Assembly: GCF_022828475.1 (NCBI RefSeq)
Contig: NZ_CP059557.1
Coordinates: 3,147,470-3,211,469 of the forward strand
Reading direction: 5' to 3'
From: Saccharopolyspora gloriosae
GTDB lineage: Bacteria; Actinomycetota; Actinomycetes; Mycobacteriales; Pseudonocardiaceae
Length of the DNA stretch: 64,000 bases
Both the position numbers and the translations under genes were made by a program. Position 1 is the stretch's first letter; the number at the start of each line of letters is the position of its first letter. The notes below the pieces were generated by a model. That model was not told the DNA's origin and did no database searches. It saw nothing but the letters and a program-made list of their open reading frames with translations. This document shows positions 50,360-60,272 of this stretch, in pieces.

Positions 50360-51100
50360 ACAAGACCGCCTTTGGTCTCACCGGGCCGACCGGTAACCGT
50401 CCGGATGCCGCGCTGGGAGTGCCCACCGCAGATTCGCACGTTAAGACGCCGAATGAGGCGAGTACCAGCGGGCTGGGACAACGGCGGCCCAACCTGACAC
50501 GAGCGGTAGCCAGGCGGTAATGAACGGTCCGGGAGCACACATCAGTGGCGGAACGCTTCCGGTGTCGACGCCGTGGGCGGGCAGGATCGACGCGCTGGCG
50601 GGAAAGTGATCGCGATGCGCCGAAATCGCGCTCTCCGCGCGCCGGTCCGGCTAGCGTTCGGGCTTGCCGTAATGCAACCGCCGGGCGAGTGATCGTGGGT
50701 CGGCGGGTTCGTTCAGGTCGCCTCGGCGGGGAATCCACGGTGGACCGGACGAAAATTCTTTGATGCGCGGGAGTTCGGGCATGTCGGCGACGGTTCCGGT
50801 GGCGGCGCCGCGTCCGCCCGTTCATCGACTTGGAGGGACCGTTCGTGCGTGATCGGCTTCCGTTCGGTGGCGATCCGTTGGCATAACGGACAACACCCGG
50901 CATCCTGTCGTCCGAACTGGGGTCGAGGCGATGCTTTTCACCGAGGCAAAGGAGGTCTTCGGCGTCCCGACCGGCGCGGCGGATCTGCCGCGTGAAGCCT
51001 GCATGCCTTGAAGCGGTGCACTCCGGGGGCTACCTTGTGACAGGAGTCACTGTGATCCTCTGCGCGGGTACCGCCCTTCGAGAGCGACGAGGAGGTCGCG
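50360..51100. other. Divergent region between regulators B and C
   Basis: About 740 bases with no credible gene. Next to copy B the start region is conserved with copy A. At 51037-51050 there is a small palindrome, GTGAC-AGGA-GTCAC, in front of copy C, a possible operator. The 28-bp RuMP element is absent. Confidence 0.5.
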
Positions 51101-52537
51101 ATGACCGGGAGATTGCCACCTCTGGAGATCGTCTCGAGCCGTTCCGGCAGCAGCGAGGGCGATTCCCTGACGGCCACCTCGAGCCAGGTCGCCCGCGCAT
51201 GGGAGAGCTTCGCGACCGGCGAGGACATCGAGCACGGCGTGCGCCCGGAGGTCCTCGCCTCCTGGTACCGCTGCCGGGACCAGTACGAAGTCGATCCCAC
51301 GCTGCACGTCGCGCCCGACGCTCCCGGTTACAACGACCACCGGCTGGACAACGACGTGATCTTCGCGAAGCTCGGCGGCCTGGGCGCGCTGGCCGGCCGC
51401 GACGTCGAGTTCGACGGCGGCGTCGTGGCGGTGACCGACGGAGCCGGCCGGATCCTGGGCTCCTGGGGCGACCCGAACACCCGCAAACGAGCCGAGTCGG
51501 CCAACATGGCGCCCTGGTCGTCCTGGTCGGAGCAGTGCACCGGCACCAACGGGATGGGCACCTCCCTCGAGGTCTCGGGTCCGGTCACCGTCACCGGGCC
51601 GGAGCACTGGTGCGAGGGCTTCCATCGATGGGCCTGCGCGGGCATCTCGATCCGCGACGTGGTCACCGGCTCGCCGGTCGCCGCGATCAACATCTCCCGG
51701 TGGAACGCGCCGATGTCCGAACGTGTCCCGGAGTGGCTGACGATGGCCGCCGCGAGCGTGGAGCAGGAGATCTATCGTCGCGCGCTGTCCGAAGCCAAGA
51801 GCGTGCTCGCCGAGTTCAACGCCGAGACCGCCCAGAGCGGCGGCGCGGTCATGGCCGTCGACCGCGGCGGCAATGTCGTCGCGGCCAACCACGCGGCGGC
51901 TTCGCTGCTGCGGCTGACCAACGACAGCCCGGTCGTCACCGGCGTGTTCGAACCGGCCAACCGCTGGCAGCCGGACATCCCGGGCTTCGCCGAGGTCGTG
52001 CGCTGGGCGACGGGCCGGTCGGTGGACCGGCCACAGTGGACCGGCCATGCCTGGTTAGCGGTGTGTCCGGGCGAGAATCCGATCCCGGTCACGTTGCGCC
52101 CCATCGTGGACGCCAACCACGTGGTGGGCATGTTCTGCGCGTTCGGCACGCAGGAGGGCGAGCCCTACGAGAACACCGCCCAGTCTGCGGCGATTTCGCT
52201 GCCGCGACGGGTGATCGGCATCCGCAACGACCGGCTGGTGCTGCTGGCTCCCTCGGAGATCCGCTACGCCGAGGCCGACCGCAACATCGTGTGGCTGGGC
52301 ACTGATCGCGGCCGCATCCAGGCGGCCACCCGCGGGCTCGACAACGTCGAGGAACTGCTCGTCCCGCACGGTTTCCGGCGGGTGCACCGGCGCTTTGTGG
52401 CCAACCTGCGCCGGGTCGCCGAGCTGGAACGCGGTGTGAAGGGTGAACTCGTGCTAGTCACCGATCCCCGCTTGCACGAGCTGGTGCCGGTCTCGCGGCG
52501 GCACGCACCGGAGATCCGGCGACTGCTCGGCCTCTGA
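51101..52537 (+). CDS. GAF-LytTR transcriptional regulator, copy C
   Basis: 478 residues, the most diverged of the three. Leader: ARAWESFATGEDIEHGVRPEV; GAF: SEQCTGTNGMGTSLE, GPEHWCEGFHRWACAG and GSPVAAINIS; PAS-like middle (GAVMAVDRGGNVVAAN); LytTR end (NIVWLGTDRGRIQA, GFRRVHRRFVANLRRV, LVPVSRRHAPEIRR). It lacks the His-rich linker of copies A and B. It lies 310 bases upstream of the mscR operon on the same strand and is the natural candidate to control formaldehyde oxidation. GAGGAGG precedes the ATG. Confidence 0.88.
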   Translation: MTGRLPPLEIVSSRSGSSEGDSLTATSSQVARAWESFATGEDIEHGVRPEVLASWYRCRDQYEVDPTLHVAPDAPGYNDHRLDNDVIFAKLGGLGALAGRDVEFDGGVVAVTDGAGRILGSWGDPNTRKRAESANMAPWSSWSEQCTGTNGMGTSLEVSGPVTVTGPEHWCEGFHRWACAGISIRDVVTGSPVAAINISRWNAPMSERVPEWLTMAAASVEQEIYRRALSEAKSVLAEFNAETAQSGGAVMAVDRGGNVVAANHAAASLLRLTNDSPVVTGVFEPANRWQPDIPGFAEVVRWATGRSVDRPQWTGHAWLAVCPGENPIPVTLRPIVDANHVVGMFCAFGTQEGEPYENTAQSAAISLPRRVIGIRNDRLVLLAPSEIRYAEADRNIVWLGTDRGRIQAATRGLDNVEELLVPHGFRRVHRRFVANLRRVAELERGVKGELVLVTDPRLHELVPVSRRHAPEIRRLLGL

Positions 52538-52847
52538 GCCGCTCGTGGCGGCAGCGCCGCCGTTCGTCCGGGATCGCTCGCCGGTGGTTGAAGATCGGTT
52601 GTTCCACATCGGCGCGTCGCGCAGGCTCTCCAGCGGCAGTACCGCATTCGGCAGTTGTCCGACGTCCACTACGCGGTCGCGTTCGACCCGTGGGCGAGCG
52701 GGAGTTCGGCGGCCGCGTCGCAGTGCGGTTCCGCGTCGCGGGCGAGGTCTTCCTGGACTTGGCCGGTTCGTTGTCCGGACGCACCTCGGCCGTGGCGGGT
52801 GCTCGCCGACGCGGTGGCGGTGGAGATCTTCTTGAAGGGATCCGTGG
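52538..52847. other. Intergenic stretch before mscR
   Basis: 310 bases; the open frames are arginine-rich shadows. It presumably carries the mscR promoter, but I cannot identify boxes. Immediately before mscR is TTGAAGGGA as a ribosome site. Confidence 0.4.
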
Positions 52848-53930
52848 ATGAGCAAGTCGCGTGCTGTGGTGGCACCTGGTCGTGGAAAACCCGTCGAGGT
52901 GGTGACGATCGATGTGCCCGAGCCGGGGCCGGGTGAGGTCCAGGTGCGCGTGCAGGCCTGCGGGGTCTGCCACACCGACCTGCACTACCGCGAGGGCGGG
53001 ATCAACGACGAATTCCCGTTCCTGCTCGGCCACGAGGCCGCCGGGATCGTCGAGGCCGTCGGCCCGAACGTCACCGAGGTCGGCGAAGGCGATTTCGTAG
53101 TCCTCAACTGGCGCGCGGTCTGCGGCGAGTGCCGCGCCTGCGAGCGCGGGCGCCCGCAGTACTGCTTCGACACCCACAACGCCGAGCAGTCCATGACCCT
53201 CGAGGACGGCACCCCGCTCTCGCCCGCGCTGGGCATCGGGGCGTTCACCGAGCGAACGCTGGTGCACGCGGGGCAGTGCACGAAGGTGGATCCGGAGGCC
53301 CGGCCCGCCGTGGTGTCGCTGCTCGGCTGCGGCGTGATGGCCGGAGTCGGTGCCGCGGTCAACACCGGCGACGTCTCCCGCGGTGACTCGGTGGCCGTGA
53401 TCGGCTGCGGCGGTGTCGGAGACGGCGCGATCGCGGGCGCCCGGCTGGCCGGGGCCGCTCGGATCATCGCGGTGGACACCGATCCGGCGAAGCTCAACTG
53501 GGCAGCGGACTTCGGCGCGACGCACACCGTCAACGCCGCCGAGGTCGACGCGGTCGCCGAGATCAGGTCGCTGACCGGTGGCAACGGCGCGGACGTGGTG
53601 ATCGACGCGGTCGGCCGTCCGGAGACCTACCAGCAGGCCTTCTACGCCCGCGACCTCGCCGGGACCGTGGTGCTGGTCGGGGTTCCCACCCCGGACATGG
53701 AGATCAAGCTCCCGCTGCTGGACGTCTTCGGCCGGGGCGGGGCGCTGAAGTCCTCGTGGTACGGCGATTGCCTGCCGAGCCGCGACTTCCCGATGCTCGC
53801 CGACCTCTACCGGCAGGGCAGGTTCCCGCTGGAGAAGTTCGTGACCGAGGAGATCGCGCTCGGCGAGGTCGAGGACGCGTTCGCGAAGATGAAGCGCGGC
53901 GAGGTGCTGCGTTCGGTGGTGGTGTTCTGA
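52848..53930 (+). CDS. mscR: S-(hydroxymethyl)mycothiol dehydrogenase (formaldehyde dehydrogenase)
   Basis: 360 residues. A zinc MDR of the mycothiol-dependent formaldehyde dehydrogenase group. Catalytic zinc: [17 protein letters not shown] and [11 protein letters not shown]. Structural zinc lobe: [16 protein letters not shown]. Long insert with [21 protein letters not shown], typical of this family. NAD motif [15 protein letters not shown] with an acidic residue after it (VDTDPAK), favouring NAD. It oxidises the formaldehyde-mycothiol adduct and also acts as an S-nitrosomycothiol reductase in mycobacteria. In this island it drains excess formaldehyde toward formate. Its stop overlaps the next start by one base. 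Confidence 0.93.
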   Translation: MSKSRAVVAPGRGKPVEVVTIDVPEPGPGEVQVRVQACGVCHTDLHYREGGINDEFPFLLGHEAAGIVEAVGPNVTEVGEGDFVVLNWRAVCGECRACERGRPQYCFDTHNAEQSMTLEDGTPLSPALGIGAFTERTLVHAGQCTKVDPEARPAVVSLLGCGVMAGVGAAVNTGDVSRGDSVAVIGCGGVGDGAIAGARLAGAARIIAVDTDPAKLNWAADFGATHTVNAAEVDAVAEIRSLTGGNGADVVIDAVGRPETYQQAFYARDLAGTVVLVGVPTPDMEIKLPLLDVFGRGGALKSSWYGDCLPSRDFPMLADLYRQGRFPLEKFVTEEIALGEVEDAFAKMKRGEVLRSVVVF

Positions 53931-54559
53931 TGGGCGCCCGCATCGACCACGCGATCACCTCGGGCACCTTCTCGCTGGACGGGCAGACCTTCGAGGTGGA
54001 CAACAACGTCTGGGTCATCGGTGACGACGACGAGTGCGTCGTTCTCGACGCCCCGCACGACGTCGCCGCGATCCGGGAGGTGATCGGCGACCGGCGGGTG
54101 GTGGCGGTGCTGGCCACCCACGCGCACGACGACCACGTGCGGGTGGCCCCGCAGCTGATCGAGGCCACCGGCTCACCGCTGCTGCTGCACCGCGACGACC
54201 TGGTGTTGTGGCGGCAGACCCACGGCAGCCGAGACCCCGACGGGTACCTGGTCGACGGTCAGGAGATCGAGGTCGCCGGAGTGGTGCTGCACGTGCTGCA
54301 CACCCCGGGGCACGCGCCGGGCGCGGTGTGCTTCGACGTTCCGCGGCTGGACGCGGTGTTCACCGGCGACACGTTGTTCGCCGGCGGGCCAGGGGCGACC
54401 GGCCGGTCCTATTCGGACTTCGGTGTCATCGTCGAGTCCATCCGGGACAGGCTGTTCGCGCTGCCGGATTCTCGCGCGGTGCACCCCGGCCACGGGGACA
54501 CCACGACGATCGGCGCCGAACGACCGCACCTCGACGAGTGGATCAGCAGGGGGCACTGA
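53930..54559 (+). CDS. Metallo-beta-lactamase-fold hydrolase, probable S-formylmycothiol hydrolase
   Basis: 209 residues. Binuclear metal motif VLATHAHDDHVRVAP (HxHxDH), further ligands in LHTPGHAPGAVC, FTGDTLFAGGPGATGRS and VHPGHGDTTTIG. This is the glyoxalase II-like group regularly found directly after mscR in actinomycetes, where cleavage of S-formylmycothiol to formate is the proposed role. One-base overlap with mscR (TGATG) shows translational coupling. The hydrolase activity is inferred from context. Confidence 0.88.
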   Translation: MGARIDHAITSGTFSLDGQTFEVDNNVWVIGDDDECVVLDAPHDVAAIREVIGDRRVVAVLATHAHDDHVRVAPQLIEATGSPLLLHRDDLVLWRQTHGSRDPDGYLVDGQEIEVAGVVLHVLHTPGHAPGAVCFDVPRLDAVFTGDTLFAGGPGATGRSYSDFGVIVESIRDRLFALPDSRAVHPGHGDTTTIGAERPHLDEWISRGH

Positions 54560-54604
54560 CCGGTCGCTCTCGCATCCGCGAGCGCACAGGGAGGGACGTG
54601 GTCG

Positions 54605-54949
54605 ATGGGACGGGCCACTCACCGGGTGCGGGCCTGCAGCTTGCAGGAGCTCCCGCCGGGCACGGCGCGCAAGTTGCGCATCGCCTTTCCCGCGATCGCG
54701 ATCTTCAACCTGGACGGCACCGTCTACGCCGTGGAGGACCTGTGCACGCACGCCTTCGCGTTGCTCAGCGAGGGCCGCGTAGAGGGTACGTCGGTGAGGT
54801 GCCCGCTGCACCGGTCGCAGTTCGACGTGCGCACCGGCGAGCCGCTCTGCGGCCCGGCGACGGAATCGCTGCGCACCTACGAAGTGGAGGTGATCGCGGG
54901 CGAGGTCATCGTGCACATCGAGACCTCGTTGTTCGGCACCTCCGCGTGA
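54605..54949 (+). CDS. Rieske [2Fe-2S] ferredoxin-like protein
   Basis: 114 residues. Rieske cluster motifs are Cys-x-His in DLCTHAFALLSEG and Cys-x-x-His in VRCPLHRSQFDVRTGE. It resembles the small Rieske ferredoxins of dioxygenase systems (BphF/NirD type), so it is cytoplasmic. No oxygenase or reductase is nearby. It lies 45 bases after the hydrolase and probably in the same transcript, an unusual companion for mscR. Electron transfer role only. Confidence 0.88.
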   Translation: MGRATHRVRACSLQELPPGTARKLRIAFPAIAIFNLDGTVYAVEDLCTHAFALLSEGRVEGTSVRCPLHRSQFDVRTGEPLCGPATESLRTYEVEVIAGEVIVHIETSLFGTSA

Positions 54950-55094
54950 CGCGGCCCCTGAAAACCACCCGGGCAGGGCGTCCTGAGCTATCCATTGTGG
55001 ACGAAATTGTGGATGCCGAACGACATCGAGCGGTCAGTGCGGGTGCCATGCATCAGAAATCGATCGCACGGCGAGGGGGGCGCTGAGCGACCGG

Positions 55095-56231
55095 CTACGC
55101 AGTCCGTCCTGAAAGGACAGCGAGGTCGGCCGCCGTCCAGGCCATCGCGGTGGCCCCGTCGAGGACGGCTCGGTCCGCGGCCGGGGTGACGCAGGCGGCC
55201 GTGAACTCGGGTTGGTGGTTGACCGCGGGCAGGCAGTCCAGCCCCAGCATCGGGTGGATGACCGGTACGCGGTGGGAGACGTTGCCCATGTCGGTCGCCG
55301 CACCGACTGCGGGAGCTTCCGCGGGGAACCTGCGGCCGAGGGATTCGGCGTTGGCGCGGTACGACTCGAGCATCGCGAGGTCCGGGCGCAGGTCCGCGTA
55401 GTCGGGGCCGCGCGGTGTCATGGTCAGCGTGCTGCCGGTGGCGTGCGCTCCCGCTTCGAAGCAGCGTTGCACGCGCGCCTTGAGCGCGGCCAGGTTCTGC
55501 GCGGAGTCGGAGCGCACGATCCAGTTGCCGCCACTGGTGTCGGGGATGATGTTGGCGGCGGTTCCGGCCTCCGTGACGATGCCTTGGATGCGGTCGCTCG
55601 CAGCGGTTTGCTGGCGCAGCAGGCCGATCGCGACCTGCGCGACGGTCATGGCATCGGCGGCGTTGATGCCCAGGTGCGGGTGGGATCCGGCGTGCGCCGA
55701 TCTGCCTCGGTAGGTGACGTCGAACTGGGAAACGGCCATGCCCGGCATCGCCGCCGCTTCGGTCGCCGCCGGATGCACCATCATCGCGGCGTCGAGGCCG
55801 TCGAAGGCGCCGCGGTCGAGCATCCACACCTTGCCGCCGCCGCCCTCCTCGGCGGGCGTGCCGAGGACGGTCACCGTCAGCCCGAGGGCGTCAACGTGTT
55901 CGGCCAAGCCGATCGCCGCGCCGACCGCCGCTGCGGCGATGATGTTGTGCCCGCAGGCGTGCCCGATGTCGGGCAGGGCGTCGTACTCGGCGCAGATCCC
56001 GACGTGCAGCGGACCGGAACCGATGGTGGCGTGCACCGCGGTGGGCAGCTCGTAACAGCCGTGGGTCACGGTGTACCCGGCGTTGCCCAGCGCTTCGGCG
56101 ACCCAGGTGCTGGCTCGGGTCTCCTGGTAGCCGAGTTCGGGGTGGGCGTGGATGCGGTGGGACAGGCCGAGCAGGTCCTGTTCGGCCGCGTCGATCCGCT
56201 TCGCGATGGCGTCCTTGCGACTGCCGGTCAC
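55095..56231 (-). CDS. M20D amidohydrolase
   Basis: 378 residues. Aminoacylase/indoleacetyl-amino-acid hydrolase-like: HAHPELGYQETRAS, ICAEYDALPDIGHACGHNIIAAA (His and metal ligands), TPAEEGGGGK (catalytic Glu) and HAGSHPHLGINAADAM in the lid domain; ATDMGNVSHRVPVIHP near the end. The metal ligands are complete. It follows the broken GMC gene on the same strand by 62 bases, probably one operon controlled by the GbsR-type gene. Substrate unknown, an N-acylated amino acid or amide. Confidence 0.88.
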   Translation of the reverse strand: MTGSRKDAIAKRIDAAEQDLLGLSHRIHAHPELGYQETRASTWVAEALGNAGYTVTHGCYELPTAVHATIGSGPLHVGICAEYDALPDIGHACGHNIIAAAAVGAAIGLAEHVDALGLTVTVLGTPAEEGGGGKVWMLDRGAFDGLDAAMMVHPAATEAAAMPGMAVSQFDVTYRGRSAHAGSHPHLGINAADAMTVAQVAIGLLRQQTAASDRIQGIVTEAGTAANIIPDTSGGNWIVRSDSAQNLAALKARVQRCFEAGAHATGSTLTMTPRGPDYADLRPDLAMLESYRANAESLGRRFPAEAPAVGAATDMGNVSHRVPVIHPMLGLDCLPAVNHQPEFTAACVTPAADRAVLDGATAMAWTAADLAVLSGRTA

Positions 56232-56293
56232 GACGCCTGCCGGGCGCCGTTGATGAGGTTCGTGCTCATGGCGTGTGCCTCCTGGGAACCGCG

Positions 56294-57846
56294 TCAGTCG
56301 AGCCGGTCGGCCATCAGCTCGCCCGCCATGATCGCGGTGAGGTTGGTGTTGGCCCTGGGTACGGCGGGGAAGATCGAGGCGTCGATCACCCGCAGGTTGT
56401 CGAGTCCGAGCACACGGCAGGACGGATCAACCACGGTGTCCGGGTCTCCCGGTGCGCCCATCCGGCAGGTGCTGGTGCCGTGCTGCGCGTCCCCCGCCGT
56501 GGCCAGCAGGTGGGCGTCCAGTGCCGCATCGTCGTCGAGCGCGGCGAACAACGCCTCGTTGCTCTGCGCCGGTGGTTTCGCGGTGATCGCGGCGGTGTCG
56601 GCGTGCTCTGCCAGTTCGATGAGCGTGCGCACGCCGTCGCGCAGCCGGGACAGATCCCGGTCGTCGGAGAGCATTCGCTCGGCGACGTCCGGTTGCGTGG
56701 TGGGGTCGGCCGAGCTCAGGGTCACCGCCCCGCGCGAATAGGTCTGGTTCACCCACACTCCGAACGCGCCCGAGCCGGCGTCGGCGCCCGCCATCGACAG
56801 GACGTTCTGGTTCAGCGAGGTGAGCAGCATGTCGTTGCCGTCCGCGCCGCCGCCGGTGTAGCGGACGCACACGTTGGTGTGCCGGGCGTCCGGCGTGCGC
56901 ACGGTGGCGTCGTCCGTCAGCGCGAGCGTGACCAGCGCGATGGGATGGTCCTGCAAGCCCTGGCCGACCGGTAGCTCCGCGCGCACGTCGATTCCCAGCG
57001 CGTTCAGCTGCGCGGCGGGTCCCACTCCGGACCGCAACAAGATCGTGGGAGAGTGGATCGCTCCCGCGCACAGCGCGATCTCGTCGGCGTATTCGATGCT
57101 CCGTCCGCCCGTTCCGACGACGTGGACCCCGACGGCGCGGTCACCGGAGAACGCGACGCGATCAACGAGCGCATCTCCCGAACCGTCAGATTCGCCCGCG
57201 CCCGCGCCGGTTCCAGGTAAGCGTCGTTGACCGAGATCCGGCGACCGGCCCGGGAGTTGATCGGATACGGCGACACACCGGTGGCTCCGGGTGCGTTCAC
57301 GTCTGCGGCCCACGGGTACCCGGCCGACAGCGCGGCGCTGGAGAGCGCGGCATCAACGGCGCCCCACTCGGCGGACGGCGTCCGGTGGATCGGCGTCGGA
57401 CCATCCTGGCCGTGGTACGGCAGGTGGCCGAATTGTTCGTCGTCTTCCAGTTTCGCGAAGTACGGCAGCACCTCATCCGGCGACCAGCCCGCGGCGCCCC
57501 AGCGCACCCATTCGTCGAAGTCGTCCATCGGGGGACGGATCGCGATCTGGCCGTTGATCGCCGAGCTGCCGCCCGCCCCTCTGCCGCGCCAGTACGGCGC
57601 CGGCGCTTGCCGCTCGGTCCGGGTGGCGTGCAAGCCCGCCCACACCACCTCGGCGGTGGCCGTCGGATCGGCCAGCGCGCGTGCCGGGTTCGGGCTTCGC
57701 CACACCTCCGGCGTCTGCGCGGACCGGTGGTCGGGACCGGCTTCCAGCAACAGCACGCGTTTGCCGCGCTCGGCGCAGCGAGCCGCCAGGGCCGCGCCCG
57801 ACGACCCCGCGCCCACGACGATCAGATCCCAGCCCTGTGATGCCAT
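56294..57846 (-). pseudogene. GMC-family oxidoreductase (choline dehydrogenase-like), frame broken once
   Basis: The N-terminal frame from 57846 has the FAD Rossmann motif (LIVVGAGSSGAALAAR), then YWRGRGAGGSSAINGQ. It continues to NLTVRE, where the expected continuation GDALVDRV is found one base off. Restoring one C (plus strand) in the run at 57177-57179 joins it to the C-terminal frame, with HGTSTCRMG (active-site His) and NTNLTAIMAGELMA (Asn). The whole would be about 517 residues, normal for GMC enzymes oxidising alcohols or choline. Sequencing error or fresh mutation cannot be separated here. Confidence 0.85.
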
Positions 57847-57930
57847 GGCGGCCTCCGCTGCTGATGTGAGCGACCGCGTCTCTGGTGGGCCTCGGGTCGC
57901 GCTTGCTGGGTATCGTGGTTCGAGCTGAAA

Positions 57931-57948
57931 GTTCAGTCAATAGTGAAC
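57931..57948. promoter_or_regulatory. Palindromic operator between GMC and gbsR-like genes
   Basis: GTTCA-N8-TGAAC, with a further TGAAC half-site at 57962-57966, in the 133-base gap between divergent genes. It fits autoregulation by the GbsR/MarR protein and control of the GMC operon. Confidence 0.55.
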
Positions 57949-57979
57949 GGTCATTGTTTTGTGAACGGAGGCCCGGACG

Positions 57980-58468
57980 GTGCCTGCTGAGAACGACGTC
58001 GACGGCCCGCTCATCGAGGACTTCGGACGCCACATCGGTGCCGTGATGGGATGGCCTCGGATGGCCGGGCGGGCCGCGGGCGTGCTGATGCTGAACGAAG
58101 AGCCCATGACGTCGGCGCAGTTGCAGCGGGCGCTGGATGCCAGCAAGGGCTCGGTCTCCGAAACGACCCGCTTGCTGGTCGACGGCGGAACCGTCGCGCG
58201 ATTCAAGCAGCCGGGGACCCGGCACTTCGTCTTCCAGTGGCGCGAGGACGCTTGGGTCGGTTGCCTGCGGCACCAGCTCGACCAGACGATGCGGTTGCTC
58301 GCGCTGGCAGAGGACGCCCGGACCCGCACCGAACACCTGCCCGCACCCCAGCGGGCACGTGCCCGGGAGATGCTCGAGTACTACCGGTTCATGGCCCGCC
58401 GGCTGGAGATGCTTCTTGACGAGTACACCGCCGGGTGGCGCGAACGGCACCCGGGTGGCGAATCGTGA
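57980..58468 (+). CDS. GbsR/MarR family transcriptional regulator
   Basis: 162 residues, GTG start with GGAGG upstream. Winged HTH of the GbsR type: MGWPRMAGRAAGVLMLNEEP, SAQLQRALDASKGSVSETTRLL and VARFKQPGTRHFVF as the wing. The C-terminal helix (EMLEYYRFMARRLEMLLDEY) is for dimerisation. GbsR represses choline/betaine genes in Bacillus; here it is divergent from a choline-dehydrogenase-like GMC gene, which supports the family call, but the ligand is not known. Confidence 0.87.
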   Translation: MPAENDVDGPLIEDFGRHIGAVMGWPRMAGRAAGVLMLNEEPMTSAQLQRALDASKGSVSETTRLLVDGGTVARFKQPGTRHFVFQWREDAWVGCLRHQLDQTMRLLALAEDARTRTEHLPAPQRARAREMLEYYRFMARRLEMLLDEYTAGWRERHPGGES

Positions 58469-58561
58469 GCGAATGACGGTCCACAATGGAGCAACGTTGC
58501 CGTGGAGCGGTTGCGGCGCAACGACTTGCCCGACTCCGGATCGACGGAGCGCGCGGCTTGC

Positions 58562-59086
58562 TCACGACGTGCTCCAGGGCGAGTGCGACCCCGCGGATTC
58601 CTCGAAGATGAGCCAGGTGTGGGTGGCGCGGACGCTGTCGATGGCCTGGATGCGTTCGAGGACGACGTCCCTCAAGGTGGCGTTGTCCGGAGCCCGAACG
58701 AGCACCAGCACGTCGAACTCGCCGGAGACGAGGGCGATGTGCTCGACGTAAGGGATGTCGCGCAGCGCGCCGGTCATGTCCCGCCAAGACGGCTGTTCCA
58801 CGGTCAGCAGCACGTACGCGCTGGTGCCGAGCCCGGCGCGGTGCGGGTCGATGGAGGCCGTGAACCCGGTGAGGACTCCCTCGTCGCGCAGGCGGGCGAG
58901 CCGGTTGTGCGCGTTGCTCCGGGAGATGTGCAACCGCTCGGCCAGTGTTCGGACCGAAGCACGCCCGTCCGCCGAGAGGGCTTCGAGGATCGCGTAGTCC
59001 ACCTCGTCCAATTCGCTCGCCGATCGTCCCGTCGGACGGCGATTTCCGGCCTCACTCGCGGACATGTGGTTCTGCATGAGCCCCAT
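58562..59086 (-). CDS. Lrp/AsnC family regulator (BkdR-like)
   Basis: 174 residues, or 167 from a later ATG at 59065. HTH: DEVDYAILEALSADGRASV and LAERLHISRSNAHNRLARL. The RAM ligand domain follows (VEHIALVSGEFDVLVLVRAP). It is divergent from the 2-oxoacid dehydrogenase genes with a 100-base gap, the arrangement of bkdR with bkd operons, so it most likely controls them in response to an amino acid such as a branched-chain one. Confidence 0.9.
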   Translation of the reverse strand: MGLMQNHMSASEAGNRRPTGRSASELDEVDYAILEALSADGRASVRTLAERLHISRSNAHNRLARLRDEGVLTGFTASIDPHRAGLGTSAYVLLTVEQPSWRDMTGALRDIPYVEHIALVSGEFDVLVLVRAPDNATLRDVVLERIQAIDSVRATHTWLIFEESAGSHSPWSTS

Positions 59087-59186
59087 TATGGGGCCGACCG
59101 ACCTCGAAATCTCTGAGTCGTTGAACTACCGGACGCCGCGTAGCAGGCTCGTTCTGTCAATTGGCGCCGCAAAGTGAGGCTGGTCC

Positions 59187-60271
59187 ATGGACGCGCAGCA
59201 GATGCTTCCGACGGCGGATCCGGTGCGGTTCGTGGCCGAAGACGGTGCGGCCGTCGGAACACCGGCCGGGTACGCGGAACCGTCGACGCAGCGGTTGTCG
59301 CGCGCCTACCGCCGGATGGTGCTGGGGCGGCGTTTCGACCAGCAGGCCGCGGCGCTGGTACGGCAAGGGCGGTTGGCGGTGTATCCGTCGGCGCTGGGCA
59401 AGAGGCCTGCCAGATCGGTGGCGGGCTCGCGATGGAACCGGGCGATTGGTTGTTCCCGACGTACCGGGACTCGATGGCGCTGGTGGCGCACGGCCTCGAC
59501 CCGGCCGAGGTGCTGGAACTGCTGCGGGGCGGGTGGCATTGCGGTTACGACCCGTCGCAGGTGCGGGTGGCGCCGCAGTGCACGCCGCTGGCCACGCAGA
59601 CTCCGCACGCGGCGGGACTGGCGACGGCGCTGCGCCGCAACGGCGGTGGCGAAGTGGTGCTGGCCTTCACCGGCGACGGCGGCACCAGTGAGGGCGATTT
59701 CCACGAGGCGCTCAACTTCGCAGCCGTGTTCCGGGCGCCGGTGGTGTTCCTGGTGCAGAACAACCGGTATGCGATCTCGGTGCCGCTGGAGAAGCAGACG
59801 GCCGCGCCCGCGCTCGCCTACAAGGGCGTGGGTTACGGCGTGCCGTCCGAACAGGTCGACGGCAACGACCTCGTGGCGGTGCTGTCGGTACTGGACAAGG
59901 CCATGGCCCGCGCACGAGCCGGCGACGGTCCGACTCTGGTCGAGGCCCACACCTACCGGATCGATGCGCACACCAACGCCGACGACGCCACCCGCTACCG
60001 CACCGACGACGAGGTCGCGCGGTGGCGTGCGGCCGATCCGCTCGCCCGGCTGGAAACGTACCTGCGCGACAAGGGAGAGCTCACCGACGCGGATGTGGAA
60101 GCGGCGTCCGCCGCCGCGGAGGAGTTCGCGGTCGCGGTCCGCGCGCGGATGAATCAAGAGCCGGTGGTCGACCCGCTGCACCTGTTCGATCACGTCTACG
60201 CCGAGCCGACCCGGCAACTCGCCGCGCAGCGCGCGTTCCTGGCCGCCGAACTCGCCGAGCAGGAGAACTGA
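59187..60271 (+). pseudogene. 2-oxoacid dehydrogenase E1 alpha subunit, frame broken once
   Basis: From the ATG at 59187 one frame reads LSRAYRRMVLGRRFDQQAAA and ends in RLAVYPSALG; the family continues with GQEACQIGGGLAMEPGDW, found one base off from 59396. One extra G in the run 59396-59398 would restore a protein of about 361 residues. The rest is intact: the ThDP motif TGDGGTSEGDFHEALNFAAV, NNRYAISVP and the phosphorylation-loop region TYRIDAHTNADDATRYR. Substrate may be pyruvate or branched-chain 2-oxoacids; the latter is favoured by the Lrp neighbour. Confidence 0.85.
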
Positions 60272-60272
60272 C

